Shown: in pieces, positions 35,077-55,440 of the stretch
Numbering within the stretch: position 1 is the stretch's first letter
Layout: the number at the start of each line of letters is the position of its first letter
Translations under genes and position numbers: made by a program
NCBI GenBank assembly: GCA_009733575.1
Contig: ML769386.1
Location: forward strand, 888,185-952,184
Source: Gymnopus androsaceus JB14
Taxonomy: Eukaryota > Basidiomycota > Agaricomycetes > Agaricales > Omphalotaceae
Length of the DNA: 64,000 bases
Direction of reading: 5' to 3'
Notes under the pieces: model-generated
What the model was told of the DNA's origin: nothing
Seen by the model: the letters and a program-made list of their open reading frames with translations, nothing else
Databases searched by the model: none

Positions 35077-36655
35077 ATGTCGCGGTATATATCACAGCCG
35101 CGTATCGAAGAGCCGATATGGCTTAACCAGGACGAATTGTGCTTTCTTCACACCCGCATATCTGAAACCGAGATCCAGCTGGAGGGTCTCGAAAACCAGA
35201 TCTCCGAATTGTCGCGTCAGAGAGATGCGAAACTCGTCGAGATTGCTTCGTACCGAAACATTTGCTCGCCTGTTCGTCGAGTTCCACAGGAGATTCTGTC
35301 TATATTCCTTGAAATCTGTTGTCTCCCTGCAGACGGTTTTTGGAACTTCAGTTACGATATAATCAGACAAACCTCTATCCTTTCTCGAGTGTGCGTCGCT
35401 TGGAGGAGGGCCGTTCTTTCAACTCCGCAGCTCTGATCCAAGTTGTGCCTTACCACGTCGAGTCACAGTCACACGAAACTCTTCAAAGGGGATGCTTGGT
35501 TGAAAGAATGGATTGAAAGGTGTCGGGGTTGTCCTTTGGATCTGTACCTTCACTTTGACAAGTCCCAAAGACTTCAAGGCTTGAGCCGACTTTTCGAGTC
35601 TATCCTACACTTCGGTCACAAAATTCGGTCGATGGATGTCCAGGCTACGCCCTCATTGTATCTTCCTCTTTTCCATCTACCCGCATCTTCCTTGCCTTCA
35701 ATTCTCTTTCGAGGTGAAGGATGCGGACCAGTGGCCCTATGACACTGTTGCAGCCCTGATACCTCTTTTCCCTCATAAAACCAACATACTCTTAGACGCA
35801 CCCAAATTACGATGTGTCAAAATCAAAGAGTACAATAATGTCCCCATTCTAGAGTTGTTGGCGCTGCCTACAGAACAATTGACCTCATTGGAGATCAACT
35901 GGAGTGGCAATCCTGAAGACCTTGACACAAAACGGCATGTCTATGTGGACATACTATGCCAATGCAAGGCTCTTCGAAATCTCAAACTTACTTATAGATC
36001 ACTAGTCCGTGTCCCAGTAGAACATACTGGTATCAGCTCAGACCTCATTATATCCCTCCCCGTACTAAAATCACTCGAGATTTCTTGTGATAAAGTGACT
36101 GGTCCTGGCGTGGCTCTCTTACGCTGCCTCCGTACCCCTCATCTTGAGGAGTTGAGTCTTCATCATGGCTCCCAGGATATTCGTGACCTGTCTATGGACC
36201 TCGCCTACTTTCGGCAGCACTGTGCACCTGCCCTCTCATCTCTATCGCTGCATAACTTTTGGCTGGCTGTTGTCATATTCCCGCCGGATCCCAGGCCTGA
36301 AAGTTTTCTTGGAATCCTGCCCCTTTTCCCTGATATCCAATCACTTTGGATCTCTAACTCTCATTTCAATGCCCGTCCTCTATTCCAAGCGTTGGCCTAC
36401 GTTGATGAACCTCATCAAGTTCTTCTTCCAAAACTCACAGAATTTGGACTCGAAAACTGCTACAATTCGGATTGCTCTTCGGAGTTGACAAACATGGTTC
36501 TTTCACGCGATTCGGCGTCTGATACTGGTCACGGATTAGCTCGATTGCAAAAGCTAACCGTGTATGTACCTCGTCGGCATCTCAAAAAGGAGAAATTTGC
36601 GCGCATCTCTGGATTATCCGGCTTAAATTTCGACTTGCGTGCATTAAGCCTTTGA
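35077..36655 (+). pseudogene. F-box/LRR-like protein, paralogue 1 (nonsense and frameshift)
   Basis: The frame opens MSRYISQPRIEEPIWLNQDE with a heptad-rich helix, then an F-box SPVRRVPQEILSIFLEICC and a substrate-binding region of leucine-rich repeats up to LNFDLRALSL. Compared with paralogue 2 at 51552, the conserved tryptophan codon TGG of TPRLWSKL is TGA here (35434-35436), an in-frame nonsense change by substitution. A second break, a one-base shift near 35700-35745, separates the LPASSLPSI segment from FEVKDADQWPYDTVAALIPL. F-box proteins are adaptors of SCF ubiquitin ligases. The nonsense change makes full-length product unlikely unless the stop is read through. Confidence 0.75.
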
Positions 36656-37306
36656 TAGAGCCCTACTTATGTACCTACGACGTCTCTCGCCCCGCAGGTT
36701 CACATATAGAAATTTAGAACTCGACTTGGGACGAAAAAGGGTCAAATGTTTTTATGCCAGTCGCTTATTTCCCTGTATTAGTATGCTCAGAGTAATTGCT
36801 CTTGGGTTCATCAGAATCTCAGATTATAGCTATGTACACTTTCGAAAGTCAGGTACCCTACGAGCAATAAATGTAGCAACGGCAACCTAGCTAAAGCTAT
36901 CCTATCGAGGTATTGCCACAACGGGTCAGCAAATATTGCCGTCGTCAATGAGAAGCCGACTTTGACCATAGACCATCTAGCGAGTTATATATCTAAGTAG
37001 CGATCCATAGGATAATATTTATCCGCATAGGCGAAAGAGTCATGATGAACTTAATGAGCAAATCTTAGGATGCTGAACAACACTCCGACTTGGGGAAAAT
37101 TGAGTGCTGATTAACCGATTTAATTTCAAGCACCTATTTTCGGGTGACCCGCAGAATGCCCCCGGTGCTTCGTGCTTTTTGAGCGAATATGGATCAAGTG
37201 AGTCAGTGAATAGATGAGCTGCACATTGTGAGATATTAATTCGGCAATGAGAATAACAGGGAACTGCATATTATACCGGACGTGTTTTGGTTCTGTCCTG
37301 AACTTG
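36656..37306. other. Intergenic region
   Basis: About 650 bp. No coding pattern, repeat or RNA gene recognised; it follows the F-box pseudogene and precedes the relic ORF. Confidence 0.5.
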
Positions 37307-37600
37307 TCAATGAGCTTTCATATTCTCTGAATCATAGAAAGTCGGACGGATTGTTAATAGCTCCTCCAAGAGCTCACGTCTCTCTTTAGGACTCGATAAA
37401 GATGTCTGTGAAACTCTGGACGTCTCATATGGCGATGAGAACGTTCTGGAAGTCAGAGAGATGACGAAGCTAATGGTAACGCGGAAGTCAACATCTTCGG
37501 CCGTATTTAAGGGCATCTCGACGGTGTTGAATGAAAATGAGGGTGTACTAGCTTCATCAAGGGAACTTGGGAAGGCGCTCTCTTGCATGAAATTAGTCAT
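37307..37600 (-). CDS. Small ORF downstream of NOP4, related to the tandem island genes
   Basis: A 97-codon frame starting MTNFMQESAFPSSLDEASTP. Its N-terminal part (PSSLDEASTPSFSFN, MPLNTAEDVDFR) aligns with the first exon of the small genes at 14.1 and 15.7 kb (SLDKDTPSFSFN, IPLNTAEDFR), and its flank up to the nop4 stop is shared with them. The C-terminal part (SLSSPKERRELLEELL) weakly resembles their LSPEKREEL end, so it may be a shortened relative lacking the middle exon. It is intact but I cannot say whether it is expressed. Function unknown. Confidence 0.45.
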   Translation of the reverse strand: MTNFMQESAFPSSLDEASTPSFSFNTVEMPLNTAEDVDFRVTISFVISLTSRTFSSPYETSRVSQTSLSSPKERRELLEELLTIRPTFYDSENMKAH

Positions 37601-37813
37601 GCAATTTGAATCAGTGAAAATAGCCCCTAAGCTTAACTTTAACTGGCGCGCCTAACTACTTGAATAATCCCTGAGCGATATTCATTTACATAATATTGTG
37701 AAGCGAGTATCCCCGAACCAGCTTATCCCGTACTTGCGGTTCCACGGAGACGACCAACATAAGATATGTACGACCTCGAATAGCATAGTAGCACAAACAT
37801 ACGAAGTAGTAAT

Positions 37814-40800
37814 TCAATGCTTTTTACCCCCCTTTCGCTCCTTCCGTTTTCTTCCAATTAAGAACCCAACACTCTGACCTGGCTTTGGCTTTACATCACC
37901 CTCATGCACCTTACTTGGAGGCAACTTCTGCCTTTTTCTTTGGCGAAGACTCTTCTTGCTTGAGAGACGCGAGCTTCTCTTGAGGTTTCGTCTTATGCGA
38001 TGACCCATCCTAGTGACATGCGATATTAACGACTAGAAGTCATGATGAAAGAAATTTTCATACCTTTTTCCGTTCATCTTGATGAGCCTTTCGGCGCTGC
38101 ACCACCTGAATGTTTTCGATGGAGAACTCTACGATGAGCGTTCCCCTACTCTTCTTGGGCATATCCTTCTCAATCTCCCCTCGATTCTCTTTATCCTCGT
38201 TTCGTCCTTGTCCGACTTCGATTTTTCAGCCTTCAACAAATCCTTTAGTTCCTCCTTCCACCATCCCTCGAAAAGCTCCCCGACGCTTGGGTTGTTGTTC
38301 GCCCACCGCAAGACACGAAGGGCGTCCGCGTGTGTGTGCATCTCGACAAACCCGTAGCCTTTACTCCTGCCCTTCCCTGTGACTGGATCGATACGTTCCT
38401 GCTGGCGGACGAGCTTGGCTTGCTGGACGCCCGTTTTCCGGACGAAAGGCTTTTTCTTTCCCTTATCCGTGGTCTCTTGCTCAGCGTCTGGGTCAGGCTC
38501 GACATGCAGCTCGTCCGGTGTCAATCCTGCTCGCTTGCCATTCTTGACTTCAGAATTGAAGGTTTTCGTAGCATGGACGGAAAGACGTCGAAGCAGTCGT
38601 TCTGTAACAAATATGGGAATTTGTCGGATACTAAGGCGAGTTTTGGAAACGTAAAGAGAGGGGATTGGACTTGAGGAGGGTCTTTCGCGCGCTGAAGGAA
38701 GATGTACGCCGCTCAAGATCTGCTGGAGAGAGCGACTCGGCTGCCGGAGTGTTCGGTAATATTACTGAGATGGCCATGTCAATACAGTCATCGCAAAGAC
38801 AGACGGAATTCAATTACCTCCTTCACGTAGAAGATACATGTTCCGCTTATCAGCCTTTTCTCTGCGTTTCTCGCCCTCTTCCTTCAATTTTCCAGCCTGA
38901 TCACGAGTAACAGCACGCACAACATCAAGGGTTCTTCCTTGCAAAACAAGGCTGCGAGCTAGGCTTGATGAAGGATCAGGCGTCAAAATCGAAGGAAGCT
39001 TGAACGGGTTCTGCTTTGGCTGCAATAGAAATAGGTGTAAGACATTTGAAAGACCCAACGGCGATAATACCTACCGCCTCTGTTAAACCAGTTTCTGACC
39101 GTAGCAGGTCGCTTTGTTCAACGGCTTTGTCGGCGTCATCTTTATTCCAGAAACAGGCAAACCCAGTTCCTCTGGAGCGTCCTGTCTCTGGGTCCATAGT
39201 TATCCGGGCATATCGTAAAGGACCGAAAGCTCGAAATCTAAGTAGTAGAAAAATTTCAGCGACATTTAATGGCATTAGAAATAAAACATACAGTGTTCGG
39301 AGCTCATCCTCTGTCGCCGAAAATGGAACATTTCGGACGAAAAGAGTAGTACCAGCTTCAGGAGCAGGTAATTGCGGTTTGACTGGAATTTCGAGATCTT
39401 CATCACTCCCAGCGTCGTGAGAATCACTAGACTCTGACCCCGACTCGTATCCTTCCCCATCGTGAAGGCCAACGCCATCATCGTCTTCATCATCCGATTC
39501 ACTATCAGAGCCACTGTCCGAGTCGGAACCACTTCCAGAGGCAGCATCCTCCATCTCCACATCTTCATCTTCTGCCACCGCGATTTTGGCCTTTTCCTCC
39601 TCCCACTTGTCCTTGCTAAGTGCCCAATCGACAGCAATCGTTCTCTCTTCGGCATCCTCCTCGTTCTCGTCATGATCCCCTTCCGCTTCAACTTCTGCCT
39701 CTGCTTTTTCCTTCTTCATCCCTTCTTTCATCTTCTTCTCTACCCGTCTTTGCTTCTTTCGTTTCTGCTTGTCACTGATCATGTTTTCCGCCATCCCTGC
39801 ACGCATTACGGTTCCATTGCAGCCTTCTATCGCTCGTTCGGCATCCTTCTTGCTCATCATCCATACAAAAGCAAATCCTCTAGTCCGAACCTTTTTAGCG
39901 GTATGAGTATCGTCATCGTCGGTTTTCTTCTCCTTAGGTATGTTTATGGAATGGACAGGTCCGTACGGAAGGAAGACCGCGCGCAGGTCCTGATCAGTGG
40001 TGTTGAAGGGAATATTTCTGATGATAAGTCGAGCACCACGACTCGGAATAGCTGAAGCCTCTTTTTGACCGGAAGGCTTTTGCAAGTTATCCAGACGTTT
40101 TTTGAGTCCAACTGAGAGTAGATTGCCTTTGAATACATGCGCGTGCAGCTTGTTGACAGCATCTAGAGCATTGACCGGAGTAGCAAATAAAACGTGTGCT
40201 GTATGTGCAGCTTAGTATCTGAAGGAAGATAAAAGTCGCGAGTAAGCGCACCTGTGTCAGCTTCTCCCGTAGATTGAACTGGCCAATCAACCTTCTCAGC
40301 TCCCTCATACTTTCGAAACTTTTTCCAGAGTACCTTGGAGTCGATGTCTGACGGTATGCCTGATACAACTATTGTACGGATTGCAAGAGGATCATTGGCA
40401 GCTTTAGGGAAGTGCGGCGCGGAGGAGGTATTGGTTTCGCTTCCTTTTTGATTTTTTCGCCTTTTTCTTTGGGCTATGACCAAGTAAGAAAAGAAGATTA
40501 ATATAGTGATCAAGCTCACTTTACTATCGGCCCATTGGATACGAAGATTCCGTCCAACAAGATTTAATCCTTCCGAGGATATTTTGTCGTAGTGCAGCCT
40601 GAGCATCTTCTTTTATGGAAAAAGATACAGTATCCTACGCCCTTGGAGACTCCAGTACCAGATTCTGTAACAACGAATGCTGATCGTACAGGCGCAATAT
40701 CGGAGAAAAGAGTCTGAAGGTCGGTTGAAGTAGCAGTATATGGTAAATTGGATACAAATAGTGTTGAGCTAGATAATGATTTGAGGTCAGAATTGGGAGA

Positions 40801-40881
40801 ACTGTGAGCTGGTGGGACTCACCCATGCTGCTCAATCGCGTCTTCAGTTCTTTCCTTTCTTTTTCCAAGCAAAGTCGACAT
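37814..40881 (-). CDS. NOP4: Nucleolar RNA-binding protein NOP4/RBM28 (five apparent indels)
   Basis: Nop4 (human RBM28) is a multi-RRM protein needed for 60S ribosome assembly. Start MSTLLGKRKERTEDAIEQHG at 40881; RRM1 SSTLFVSNLPYTATSTDLQT...SKGVGY; RRM2 RTIVVSGIPSDIDSKVLWKK; RRM3 ARLIIRNIPFNTTDQDLRAV with RGFAFVWM; an acidic Ser/Asp-rich linker; RRM4 TTLFVRNVPFSATEDELRTL with RGTGFACFW; RRM5 with KGYGFVEMHTHADALRVLRW; and the end SRGTLIVEFSIENIQVVQRR...GRKRKERKGGKKH. Frame breaks by one base occur at about 40624-40635, 40586-40592, 38660-38663, 38194-38205 and 37931-37932. If the last extra base is real, the protein ends at 37911. Either the sequence has indel errors or the locus is decaying; since Nop4 is essential in yeast, I favour errors. 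Confidence 0.85.
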
Positions 40882-41191
40882 CGTACTTGAAAGGAAGATT
40901 TTTTTTGCCAAGCGCCCAATCGACCGGCGCCTAAAGATTCTTTTTCAATTTGCGCAGACAAGACTGTGGCTCTGTAGCATCGATGCAGTACATATAATGA
41001 TGTGTATAAATACAAATGCAGTGATTTCGAATGTTAGAGATACATGCAAGAAAAATATTACAACGGCATTTGCATTTCCGCCAAGTCCGTGCAGATTATT
41101 TGGCGAATAGCTTCTGTGACTTCCTACAGTTCATCGACCTAGTACCACATCGAACATTAACGTCTCTCTGGCGACGATACTCTGAGCTTTT
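40882..41191. other. Intergenic region between NOP4 start and ATR stop
   Basis: About 310 bp. Nothing recognised. It must contain the nop4 promoter and the 3' flank of the ATR-type gene. Confidence 0.5.
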
Positions 41192-49714
<8,523 letters not shown>

Positions 49715-49946
49715 GCGGCCGCGTCAGACCATCCGGCGTCTGGATGTGACATACGCGTCCTGTATACAGTACTTTACCTCCACCTTCATGTTCTCATTCT
49801 GCGGATACGAATTGAAATATCTTATCCTCAATCACTCACCAGAAAAACTCTCACATAAGCACCTTTTCTTTTGGTTAGTTTTGAGCTAACGAAACTGGTC
49901 TATCAATTGTATACATCTTCTTGCTATTTAATACAACATGCTAATT

Positions 49947-51386
49947 CTAATCGTCTGATAGACCAGACTCGCTATAGCTTCCAACCGATATGTCTGTAAA
50001 GTCCATATCGGTACTGAAATCATAATCACTCCCGCTAACTTCACTCCCTGCTGAACCAGTCGCGACCTCCACTACATACCTTTCGGCACCTTGAACTATC
50101 TGAGTACATCGAAGACATTCCCAGCCCTGTTCATCATGAGTCTCGTCGGCGCTCCGCATCATTCGTTCAGCTATACAGTGATAACAGTATAGGTGCTGGC
50201 AGTTTGTGATGTACGGAGTATGTATTGGATGTGTAGGTACTGCTTCTGGATCGTTATCTTCTCCCGAAGAGAAGATCTGGGCAACGTTGGTCAAGGTCAT
50301 TGTTGCCTCGTTCATGTTGAGGCTGAACGACGCATTTTCAGTACAGATGGCGCATTCACTTTCTGGGAGAGACCAGTATTTCCCGCGAGATTTGGGAATG
50401 GAAGATGCTTTTGAGGGAGAGGAGAGAGATGAGAGTAGGCTGGTCGTGAGCCGATAGAGTCGTCTTTGGACTTTACGAGGGTTAATGAGTGGGAGGAAAA
50501 ATAAGAGGAATTCCTATCAAAAACATTCAGTATCTGAGCATAAGAAGTGCCAGAATACATACCGTGAATGCATGCCAAACCATCTGGCGATTCATGAATT
50601 CATAGCTCACGTCCCGTTGGACATACCTTCGCGCTGGTATTAATCGCATGTTGAATAATCGGTCTGCTATTGTACGGTATCTAAATAATTTGTGAGGAAA
50701 AGTGAGCAAGAAGTGAGATGTTGACTTACTGTCCATTCCACAGGAAAGTAACAAAGCTCGCAAGTCCAAGCAACGCATAAGATGATTCCAGTCTTGTTAA
50801 AAGGTCCCACAATTTGCGTCTTCGGTCAGATGAAGGAGCATCTGGCCAAGCTCGGGACAGTCCGTAAGAACGTATTCGATTGTGAAGATATGGGACGATG
50901 ATAGTCAAGGTTCCATGCATGAGCAGGAGGCGACGAGGAAGGCCGGAGGCTTAAACCATTATAAGAAAGAGAGCGAATCGAATTCAGCGAAACGCACGAG
51001 CGAGTTTTCGACCAGGAGATGGAGGCGTAACATAGCGAAGACCCTGCAATTTGGCACCGTAGCTGGCACCCATGTTCCAAACTGAGAACCGGTACAGAGT
51101 GAGTTGTATCAGAAGAAATATTTCTGAATCAAAGCGACGTTGGAGCGAAGCCTTTGAAGGGGATTAGCAAAAATATTGTAGAACATACTGCAGGACATAC
51201 ATTGATTAATTCCAGAGCCTTCCTCAATGGTTCTACTAGGATGTTTACAAGTTCGAGGTCCAATAATTCAGAATCAAGCTGCCCGACTCGAATTATACGG
51301 GAAGATGGAGAATTCAACGAGCGAAGCGAATCTTGAATACGTGAGAGCCTAGGTTGAGCATTATTCCAGACATCCTCCCAAGACAT
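49947..51386 (-). CDS. PEX2: Peroxisomal RING E3 ligase Pex2
   Basis: Pex2 is one of three RING peroxins that ubiquitinate the import receptor Pex5 at the peroxisome. The protein starts MSWEDVWNNAQPRLSRIQDS with RVGQLDSELLDLELVNILVE, passes through FDSEIFLLIQLTLYRFSVWN, GASYGAKLQGLRYV, the membrane-spanning part (LLLMHGTLTIIVPYLHNRIR, ALLGLASFVTFLWNGQYRTI, DRLFNMRLIPARR, MNRQMVWHAFTEFLLFFLP), then a C-terminal RING: ECAICTENASF, ITNCQHLYCYHCIAERMM and WECLRCTQIV. The cysteines and histidine of the RING are present. The 48 nt intron at about 50950-51000 joins KLA to PSGLPRRLLLMHG in frame. It ends in an acidic tail DISVGSYSESGLSDD. Confidence 0.92.
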
Positions 51387-51551
51387 GGATGTTGGAGACA
51401 GACTCCGGCAGGACTCCGGTACGCGTGAGACTTAGCAATATTCAAAAGTTAGCTTGGATCTAGCTTCAGTCCTCTCCATATCGAAGGTATCTTGTAGTTT
51501 TTCTGGACTCTGCTTCTAAAAATTGCTTAAATTTTTTTTATTCTATCAGGA
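51387..51551. promoter_or_regulatory. Bidirectional promoter region, PEX2 / F-box paralogue 2
   Basis: About 165 bp between divergent start codons at 51386 and 51552. A long T/A-rich stretch lies next to 51552. No motif recognised. Confidence 0.45.
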
Positions 51552-53093
51552 ATGTCGCTCTATCTGTCCCAGAATCGTATCGAAGAGCCAATATGGCTCG
51601 AACCAATCGATATATCTTTCCTTCGAAAGCAGATATCCGAAACAGAAACCCAGGTGGAAAGCCTCCAGAGTCAAATGATCGAGGTCAAACGTGTATACGG
51701 AGCTCAGATCTCTGAGTTAATGCGTCAAAAAGACGCGAAACTCGTCGAGATTGCTTCGTTCCAAAACATGCTCTCCCCCGTTCGTCGAATTCCAGTGGAG
51801 ATTCTGTCCGAAATCTTTGAACTCGCGTGTACTCCTGATAACAGATACAGGCATGCCAACAGAGTCTTATACATGCACAATCTTTCTAGTGTGTGTGCGG
51901 CTTGGAGAAAGGTTGCGCATGCGACTCCTCGACTTTGGTCCAAGTTATGCATTGATGATCGCAAAGCCAAGGGTAAATGGGTTGAAAAGTGGATAAATCG
52001 GAGTCGAGGTCTTCCCTTGGACGTGTATCTCTTTTTGTGTCGAAAAGCCTCTGCAAGGTTTCTGGAGCAAATCTTGGAGTTCCGCCACCGATTTCGAACG
52101 TTGTTTATGGAGGGGCACGCGAGATCGTACACTCCCCTTTTCAATCTACCGCGCTCTTCCTTTTCTCAATTGGAACAGGTCACTCTTTCCATCTAGCCCA
52201 GGAAGCTTAAACGGCACCCTTTCCCCAACAAAATCCAGGCGTTCTTGGATGCACCCAAACTACACCACATCGAAATCATAGAACAAACCTTCTCTACTCC
52301 TTTCGTCAGACTGTTGATGCTTCCTGTGGAACAATTGACGACGTTAATCATTGCCTCCGATATTGCCATATCTGATGCAGCTACCAGTGTCTATATGGAC
52401 ATTTTACCTGCATTCAAAGGCCTTGTCAACCTCGAAATCAGCCTCCAAGTGCATTGTCAGCTCACCACCAGTATCACCAGTGTTGCTAGATTGTTGCCTG
52501 CGTTGAAATCCCTGAAAATCGACTACCGTTCACCGATCCACTGTTATGACTTCTTACGCTGCCTTACTTCGCCTCTCCTTGAACGTTTGTCTATCTGCGG
52601 GTACTTACATCACCGTGACGATATGGCTAGTACCTTTACGAGCATAGCTGATTTTCAGCGCCGCTCTGCTACTTCGCTGTCGTCTCTGACACTGGAATAC
52701 TTCGATTGGGACAATGTAGAGCTCTTCACCAAACATTTGACAGAAACGATAGGTATCTTCCTCGATCTCCAATCATTGCAGCTTCATATTGTTCAAGTCA
52801 ATGTCGATCTTCTATTCCGAGCATTGACCTGCAGTGAAGGAAGTCAGATCCTTCTTCCAAAGCTCACACATCTCGAGCTTCAGCCTTACGACCGTGACAC
52901 AACCCGTCTTTCCGATGGCTTGACATCTATGGTCCTTTCACGATGGTGGCCGGACGATGAAAGAACTACTAGTGCTGGATTAGTTCGGTTACAAAAGGTG
53001 ATTTTACGAGATTTTCTTTACGACGAGCAAATTACTCGGATATCCGATTTGTCTGGCTTGAAACTTTCTTTAGATTTGTGTTCGCTCGAATGA
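51552..53093 (+). CDS. F-box/LRR-like protein, paralogue 2 (one in-frame stop)
   Basis: The frame opens MSLYLSQNRIEEPIWLEPID with a helical region (QISETETQVESLQSQMIEVK), an F-box SPVRRIPVEILSEIFELACT, AAWRKVAHATPRLWSKLC and LRRs. The same frame continues from 52197 to 53093 (FLDAPKLHHIEIIEQTFSTP ... LSLDLCSLE). Only one stop codon, TAG at 52194-52196, interrupts a run of 513 sense codons in the same frame. A canonical intron that would remove it without a shift was not found. It is similar in layout to paralogue 1 at 35077. It could be a pseudogene, a truncated F-box protein, or a sequencing error. Confidence 0.65.
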
Positions 53094-53369
53094 ATTTGGC
53101 TTCGTCATACTAGAGAGATTCTCCAGTTTCGGAATACAAAGTAATACTCTGCTTCAATGTAATAGTTTTTATCTACATAATTTCAAATTTCCGGGTTGTC
53201 GTACTTGAAACTCGTCTGTAATTCAGGTTGATATCAACAAGAAGAGAGTCCAAATGTTCAAGCAGTGGTGGTTGTAATACACACTAGTAATGAATACTGT
53301 TGGAACAAACAATGGAGGGGCAGAAGAAGAAAGCATTGAAATGAATGGTGAATACGAGATGAATAGAGG

Positions 53370-55135
53370 TCAATTATCCTTCCCAGTTGAAGACCCAGTT
53401 CCTGAATGAACGAGCACGTCAGGCAGAACGAGGAATAAAATGAGGAACCTACCTTTCGGCTTTCGACCGCGTTTGAGAGGGCCTGCGTCCATTGGTGGCA
53501 GCTTTCCCGCCTTGGGCATCACAATATCAGGCTGCGTACCAGAAGGAAGAGGAAATGGTGTGAGATCTACAGTGTTGGCATCGATGAGAAGAGACGACTG
53601 TCGAAGTCTATGCAGACAGATCTTGAGCCGGGTTATAACATCTGTGTCCTCTTCAGTAGCCACCTTGACCAAATTGACCAAGCTCCATTCGGCATTCACT
53701 AGTCGAATCATACAATCTTCCGCCCAGTCTTTGTCAGTCAAGGGACACTCCTTGTTGAAGTGGTCAAATAGGTTGAGGACAGATTGTTGAAATATGGCAG
53801 CAAGTTCCGAGTTGTTAAAGGATCGAGACTCCCAGCGAGTGTCGAGCGCAACAATAGGGCCGAACTGTAGAAATAGATTGAATGAATGAGAATAACCAAA
53901 AGTAAGCTACTCACCCGCGCGAATGCATGCAATACCCGAGTCTTGGCCAGCACTTCTTTTCGTACTTTCTTCAGTCCAGCATCCAATTCCTTCTGCACAG
54001 AAGCCTTGACCGCTACGTCTCTGATATCCTTTCCCTTCAAAGCAGCCTGTCCTTCGGTTGATGCAGCCCAGATCGTTTCAAGTGCGGTCTGACGAAAAGA
54101 AGGGTCTTGTTCACCATGCACCCAATATAACCACGCCCAGTGAGCATCGCATAGCTTGACAAAGATGGATTGCAACCACTGGGATATGCGGGTTGTAGCA
54201 TTAATTGGAACAATCTAGAGAAAATGTTAGATAACAATGCAGAAAGATGAAAGCCACTTACATGGTACGCCTCAGTCAACACAAGAGTTGGAGTGTCCTT
54301 GATAGGCATAATTAGGTCAAGGGTATCATCAGGAGTTTTAAGCCATTCGTCCAGTGCAGTCTTCCAATCTTTTGTAGTGATAATCTCGAGGTCATTCATG
54401 GCCAGGTTTAGAGCAATCCGGCGAGCAGCTATCGTCGAAACTGTCTTGGATTCGAGGCAGCGACGCGTAAAGTCAGCGAATGTCATTGGGTTCGTGAGGT
54501 CGCTGTCGGCGATTGTAGCGGCTTCTTTGCGTTTCTTTGCCTATGAAAGATTGGGACAAAGCAGAATCGACATTGTATGTACTCACTTTTAATTTGGACG
54601 CGTTCTCTGACCTGGCTCCTTGTTGATTGGAAGGAGGGTTTTGATCCTGGTCAGAATCTTCATCATCATCACGTTGATTGAGCCGCTGCTGGCTGGGAGA
54701 AGGACCTTGGTCGACGCTTTGACGAAGCTGCAGCTGTTTGGGAGGAGGAGGAGTTTTGCGATTGTTATTCTAAAGTAGCATTGTTAGTTGGATGGCAGAA
54801 ATAACACGCAATTTAAGCTCGCCTGGGCGTTGTTTGCATCATTCTGATATTGCGGGCTTGAACTGGGGTCATTACGCTCAACGCGAAGACGCTAGAAGGA
54901 AATTGAATAAGACCATATCATTTAGCAGATATCTACTTGCCTTGCATGCATTCTCAAGCGTGACGAGGTAGTTTCTATCAAGTTCTTCCAGTGAGATCGA
55001 CGATGCTCTCTGAGATTCTGAATCGCCTTCAAGATCTAGCCCAGAGCGCAGTACAGCAAGCGTGTCAATGTCTCTGGAGACTCTTTCAAGGTACTCCCGG
55101 TAGTGTTTTCTATCCAGTCGTGCTTTGTCGGACAT
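53370..55135 (-). CDS. Hypothetical protein with C-terminal AT-hook-like motif
   Basis: Start MSDKARLDRKHYREYLERVS, then LDLEGDSESQRASSISLEEL, a glutamine- and proline-rich linker (PPPPKQLQLRQSVDQGPSPS), LKAKKRKEAATIADSDLTNP, a folded region TFADFTRRCLESKTVSTIAA ... PTLVLTEAYH, ISQWLQSIFVKLCDAHWAWL and more helical sequence. The last exon, joined by a 52 nt intron, ends LKRGRKPKGTGSSTGKDN, where RGRKPKG resembles an AT hook. I know of no function. The conserved helical core plus AT hook suggests a DNA- or chromatin-associated factor, which is inference. Confidence 0.65.
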
Positions 55136-55440
55136 CGTGGACGCGATCCAAAGTTCGAGTGGCGAGTACTACTGGAGTCTGAACGCTACTTCCATATCTA
55201 TTCAAGCTGAACATGGATGCCCGCGAGCACGATTCCTCATCGCAAGTCGTATCAAATACTTGATTTAATTTTAAGAGGGAGTATGTAGTGTACATAAGCA
55301 AGTATGTGCACCGTAAGTGCTACTTATTAGCGCAATATTAAATGAGAATCAAAAAAAGTAACGGGAGAAATGTGTTTGATACAGGTGAAGATATGTAATC
55401 AAGAACGAAAACGTTCGCAGGAGGAATAGTTGTGAATGAG
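55136..55440. other. Intergenic region
   Basis: About 305 bp between two minus-strand genes, no coding pattern or repeat found. It includes the promoter of the gene starting at 55135. Confidence 0.45.

Noticed and set aside
39462..40055. Plus-strand open frame of 197 codons opposite NOP4
   Set aside because: Its composition mirrors the acidic and RRM3 codons of NOP4 on the other strand.
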